DNA of 64,000 nucleotides from Amoebidium appalachense (lineage: Eukaryota; Ichthyosporea). The stretch is taken from positions 4,650,001 to 4,714,000 of the forward strand of contig CAVNZM010000017.1 in NCBI GenBank assembly GCA_963693365.1, in the 5' to 3' direction. Below are positions 62,745-64,000 of the stretch, piece after piece. Position 1 is the first letter of the stretch. Every line of letters begins with the position of its first letter. The translations under genes were made by a program, and so were the position numbers. The notes beneath the pieces were generated by a model, which was not told the origin of the DNA, ran no database searches, and saw only the letters and a list, made by a program, of their open reading frames with translations.

Positions 62745-63195
62745 GCATGTGTACTGTGTTATCCTTTGCTTTTTTTGATGAATACACGTGCTATTACTGA
62801 GCATACCTGCATTCATGCACGTACTGATATAGTATAAACACACATGCTCTGTATTACTGTCCGTGCCTTCTCATAAACACACACACACACACACACACAC
62901 CTCGTGCTATGTATAAATATAAGTGCGCAAAATCGTCTTACACCTTCTATTTATTTATAGAGACGTGCTAATTATAAACACAAATGCAGGTTTAATGAAC
63001 GGAAGGTTTGCGGTGTGAGGGTGGATAATGGGTCTGGGGGGACGACGTGGGTGCTTGGTGACGGACGGACGGGGTCGGTGGAGGACGTGGCGCTGTGTTG
63101 GTACCTGGAAAATACAAAACCCCGTAAGTGTTATGGCTTTTTTTTGGTTTTTTTTGTTGGGATTTCCGGGCTTCGATTATCGTTATCGATCTCCT

Positions 63196-63240
<45 letters not shown>

Positions 63241-63360
63241 CTCCCTGATTTGGAAGAAGACCTATGCATATTGGTGGCACTGTGTTGGAACCTGGAAAAT
63301 ACAAGACCCTGTAAGTGTTTTTGGGTTATTCGTGACGGAGTTTCTGGTTTCGGTATCGTT

Positions 63361-63398
<38 letters not shown>

Positions 63399-63427
63399 TG
63401 TATGTGTGTGTGTGTGTGTGTGTGGGT

Positions 63428-63458
<31 letters not shown>

Positions 63459-64000
63459 GACAAAGGCTCTTTGTTGGTGTTGTGTTGCTTTTCAAATTAG
63501 AGAAACGGAGAGATGGATGGGTGGGAAGGGGGGGGGGGGGGGGGGGGGGGAGGTAAGGAGCAGAGGGGGAGGAAAAAAGGAGTGGGAAGGAAAAAAGGGT
63601 GGATGGTGTGTGAGTGTGTGTGTTTGGGGGGGGGGGGGGGGGGGGGGGGGGGGTCTGTGTTTCTATGATTTGTTTGACTGGTTGCTGATGAATCATTCTG
63701 TTTCAGCCGTAGGAGTGGATGGGACATGGCGAGGAATCCACGGAGAGAACGGGCCATTTCTAACCCTGTACGCAATATTGCTGTGGGATATACTTTTTCC
63801 TGCCAAATATCCCGGACCCCCCTACTTTCAGACCCCCCTTCAGGATATGCCTATATGCCTGGCAAAGGGATTGATGCCAGATGGAAAAATGGCGGGGTTG
63901 GTTGAGGAAAGATGTAAGGAATTGAGCGACAAAGAGGGTGGTGTGTGTAGGGCGGTAGCGTTAATTCGTAAAGCGTACGCGAAATTTCTTGGGGTTCAAT
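53815..64000 (+). CDS. FAN1: FAN1-like structure-specific nuclease (partial, cut by window end)
   Basis: Confident exons: 57918-58381, 58825-59430, 60042-60601, 61793-61960, 62990-63123, 63707-64000 (open at the window end), all GT-AG and phase-matched. They read through the FAN1 TPR/helical region (VFRMHRAVLISS; YSLLSYESALAASDTMETAV; REKRYGEALHYLGIVLRW; GELWLRYAKDLDHTGRRRES; QLVSMQRAIVRLSVPPLRW), then SVEDVALCWYLENTK and the nuclease entry GIHGENGPFLTLYAILLWDI. The Glu of GIHGEN corresponds to a catalytic acidic residue in FAN1. The other catalytic residues (VRR_NUC core) lie beyond the window. FAN1 cleaves 5' flaps and processes interstrand crosslinks in the nucleus. Two upstream exons, 53815-53947 and 54499-54689, carry a PCNA-binding motif (QTTLSSFF) and are phase-compatible with each other but not linked to 57918; assigning them to the same gene is inference. 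No UBZ finger was found. The exon at 58825 holds an acidic low-complexity insert after a possible internal donor (59048). Confidence 0.87.
54430..54472 (+). repeat. R1 fragment before the exon at 54499
   Basis: ACTGTGTGAGATTGTACTTC and TACCGAGTGCGCATCTTAAC match the C-tail end of R1, sense-oriented. Confidence 0.5.
55020..55370. repeat. Poly(G)/(GA)n tracts in the FAN1 region
   Basis: G runs at 55034-55060, 55079-55096, 55205-55227 and 55341-55371, plus a GT tract. No coding signal. Confidence 0.85.
55822..55966 (+). repeat. R1 core copy in the FAN1 region
   Basis: CCCTGAGGATTTGCCCTGCC, GCTGATATTGCATACTTGAA, CACCATGCCTCTCATCGTGT and TACTTCGTACCGTGTTCCGC, then (CT)n and C runs. Sense-oriented with the FAN1-like gene. 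Confidence 0.85.
56170..57340. repeat. C, G, A and T homopolymer region
   Basis: C run 56179-56197, G runs 56261-56315 and 56564-56581, A run 56461-56491, C run 57061-57085, (GC)n 57150-57167 and T run 57310-57330. Unique sequence at 56740-56990 has no supported exon. Confidence 0.8.
57682..57864 (+). repeat. Two R1 core copies in tandem before the exon at 57918
   Basis: First: AGGATGCGCCTGCTAATTAT, GGTTTGCACTCTGCATCGTG and TGTGTACTTCGTGCTTAATG, ending in a C run. Second, shorter: TGTCATGCATTGTATACTTC and CACTCTGTAAAACACC, again ending in a C run (57864-57890). Sense-oriented. Confidence 0.8.
59568..59672 (+). repeat. R1 core copy in the intron 59431-60041
   Basis: GAATGGGCTCTCTACGGTTG, TGCATGTCTGCATAAGGTTG and GGATTTGTACTTCGTATTGT, then a C run at 59671-59696. 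Sense-oriented. Confidence 0.75.
60780..61035 (+). repeat. Two R1 core copies in the intron 60602-61792
   Basis: 60780-60870 is diverged (GAATTTGTACTCCCTGCCGT, then a C run). 60930-61030 is clearer (TAGGATGGGCTCTGTTATGA, TCAATCTGCATTATGTTGGC, CCTGTAACACCTTCTAACCC), ending in a C run. Both are sense-oriented. Confidence 0.75.
61258..61770 (+). repeat. (CT)n minisatellite with a six-copy CCCATCCCCTTTTCCCCTCC unit
   Basis: The unit CCCATCCCCTTTTCCCC..CCCGTCCCG recurs near 61257, 61352, 61410, 61485, 61571 and 61644, spaced 58-95 bp by (CT)n and C runs, then pure (CT)n to 61761 directly before the acceptor at 61792. Confidence 0.92.
61894..62145 (+). repeat. Junction echo: duplicated end of FAN1 exon 61793-61960
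   Basis: Exon end 61894-61960 plus the first ~30 intron bases recur at 62048-62145: GTGTGCCCCCACTGAGGTGG, ACTCGGCCGGTRTTCCCACT, GCTCGA. In the echo the donor region reads GATATGTAGG instead of GACGG|GTATGT, so the donor is displaced. Confidence 0.92.
62240..62600 (+). repeat. R1 copy with an internal ~60-bp triplication
   Basis: A unit with TGCTGATTATGTTGCATTCT, ACGTTTTGTTGGTGATGTTG and TATACTTACATTTT repeats three times (62235-62400), followed by R1 sequence (TGTCCTGCACCGTGTTTCTC, GTATTTCGTACTGAGTTTCA). A further partial copy at 62518-62590 ends in a long C run (62591-62627). Confidence 0.8.
62666..62740. repeat. (GT)n
   Basis: About 37 GT dinucleotides in the intron before the exon at 62990. 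Confidence 0.92.
63087..63317 (+). repeat. Junction echo: duplicated end and donor of FAN1 exon 62990-63123
   Basis: 63088-63135 (GTGGCGCTGTGTTGGTACCT, GGAAAATACAAAACCCC|gtaagtg) recurs at 63273-63320 (GTGGCACTGTGTTGGAACCT, GGAAAATACAAGACCCT|gtaagtg). The echo keeps a full consensus donor and lies 185 bp downstream. Confidence 0.93.
63198..63652. repeat. C, T and G runs in the last FAN1 intron
   Basis: C run 63199-63232, T run 63361-63396, GT tract, G runs 63428-63457, 63530-63550 and 63627-63652. Simple sequence only. Confidence 0.9.

Overview
The window is nuclear DNA from an intron-rich eukaryote, probably a protist or alga. Coding exons are short (19-606 nt), separated by introns of roughly 0.3-3 kb with mostly GT-AG borders, and embedded in very large amounts of simple sequence: homopolymer G/C runs up to 66 nt, (CA)n, (GA)n/(CT)n, and minisatellites built from them. 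I see no rRNA, tRNA, CRISPR array or bacterial operon structure. A Penelope-like retroelement with an N-terminal GIY-YIG domain fits green algae, protists or invertebrates; I cannot name the species.

Layout. 1-5,100: intergenic simple repeats plus one copy of a dispersed repeat called R1 here. 5,125-8,328 (-): intact Penelope-like ORF of 1067 codons, lying between two identical 308-bp R1 copies. 9,880-11,257 (-): leucine-rich-repeat-like gene with two frame breaks. 13,039-17,792 (+): organelle-targeted YghU/YfcG-type glutathione S-transferase, six exons resolved. 20,056-21,505 (-): choloylglycine hydrolase/penicillin acylase-family gene with several frame breaks. 22,449-23,009: MITE-like element with ~130-bp inverted ends. 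24,185-28,112 (-): ankyrin-repeat gene, seven exons. 31,431-41,473 (-): TMEM143/DUF3754-family gene, thirteen exons including a 19-nt microexon and a probable GC-AG intron, with further uncertain exons upstream to 44,275. 50,810-52,452 (+): two-exon hormone-sensitive-lipase-type alpha/beta hydrolase. 53,815-64,000 (+): FAN1-like structure-specific nuclease, cut by the window end before most of its VRR_NUC domain.

The genes look like unrelated housekeeping functions (DNA repair, detoxification, lipid/ester hydrolysis, membrane protein, ankyrin scaffold) with no shared pathway. The unusual content is non-coding. First, R1 is a short repeat (~115-bp core) whose sense strand runs into a poly(C) tract; it occurs more than 20 times, and every copy I placed in an intron is co-oriented with the host gene. 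Second, sequences spanning exon-intron junctions are repeatedly duplicated inside the adjacent introns ('junction echoes') in three genes, with unit lengths of about 31 to several hundred bp. Together these suggest active intron growth or remodelling through tandem duplication and a sense-biased intronic repeat.
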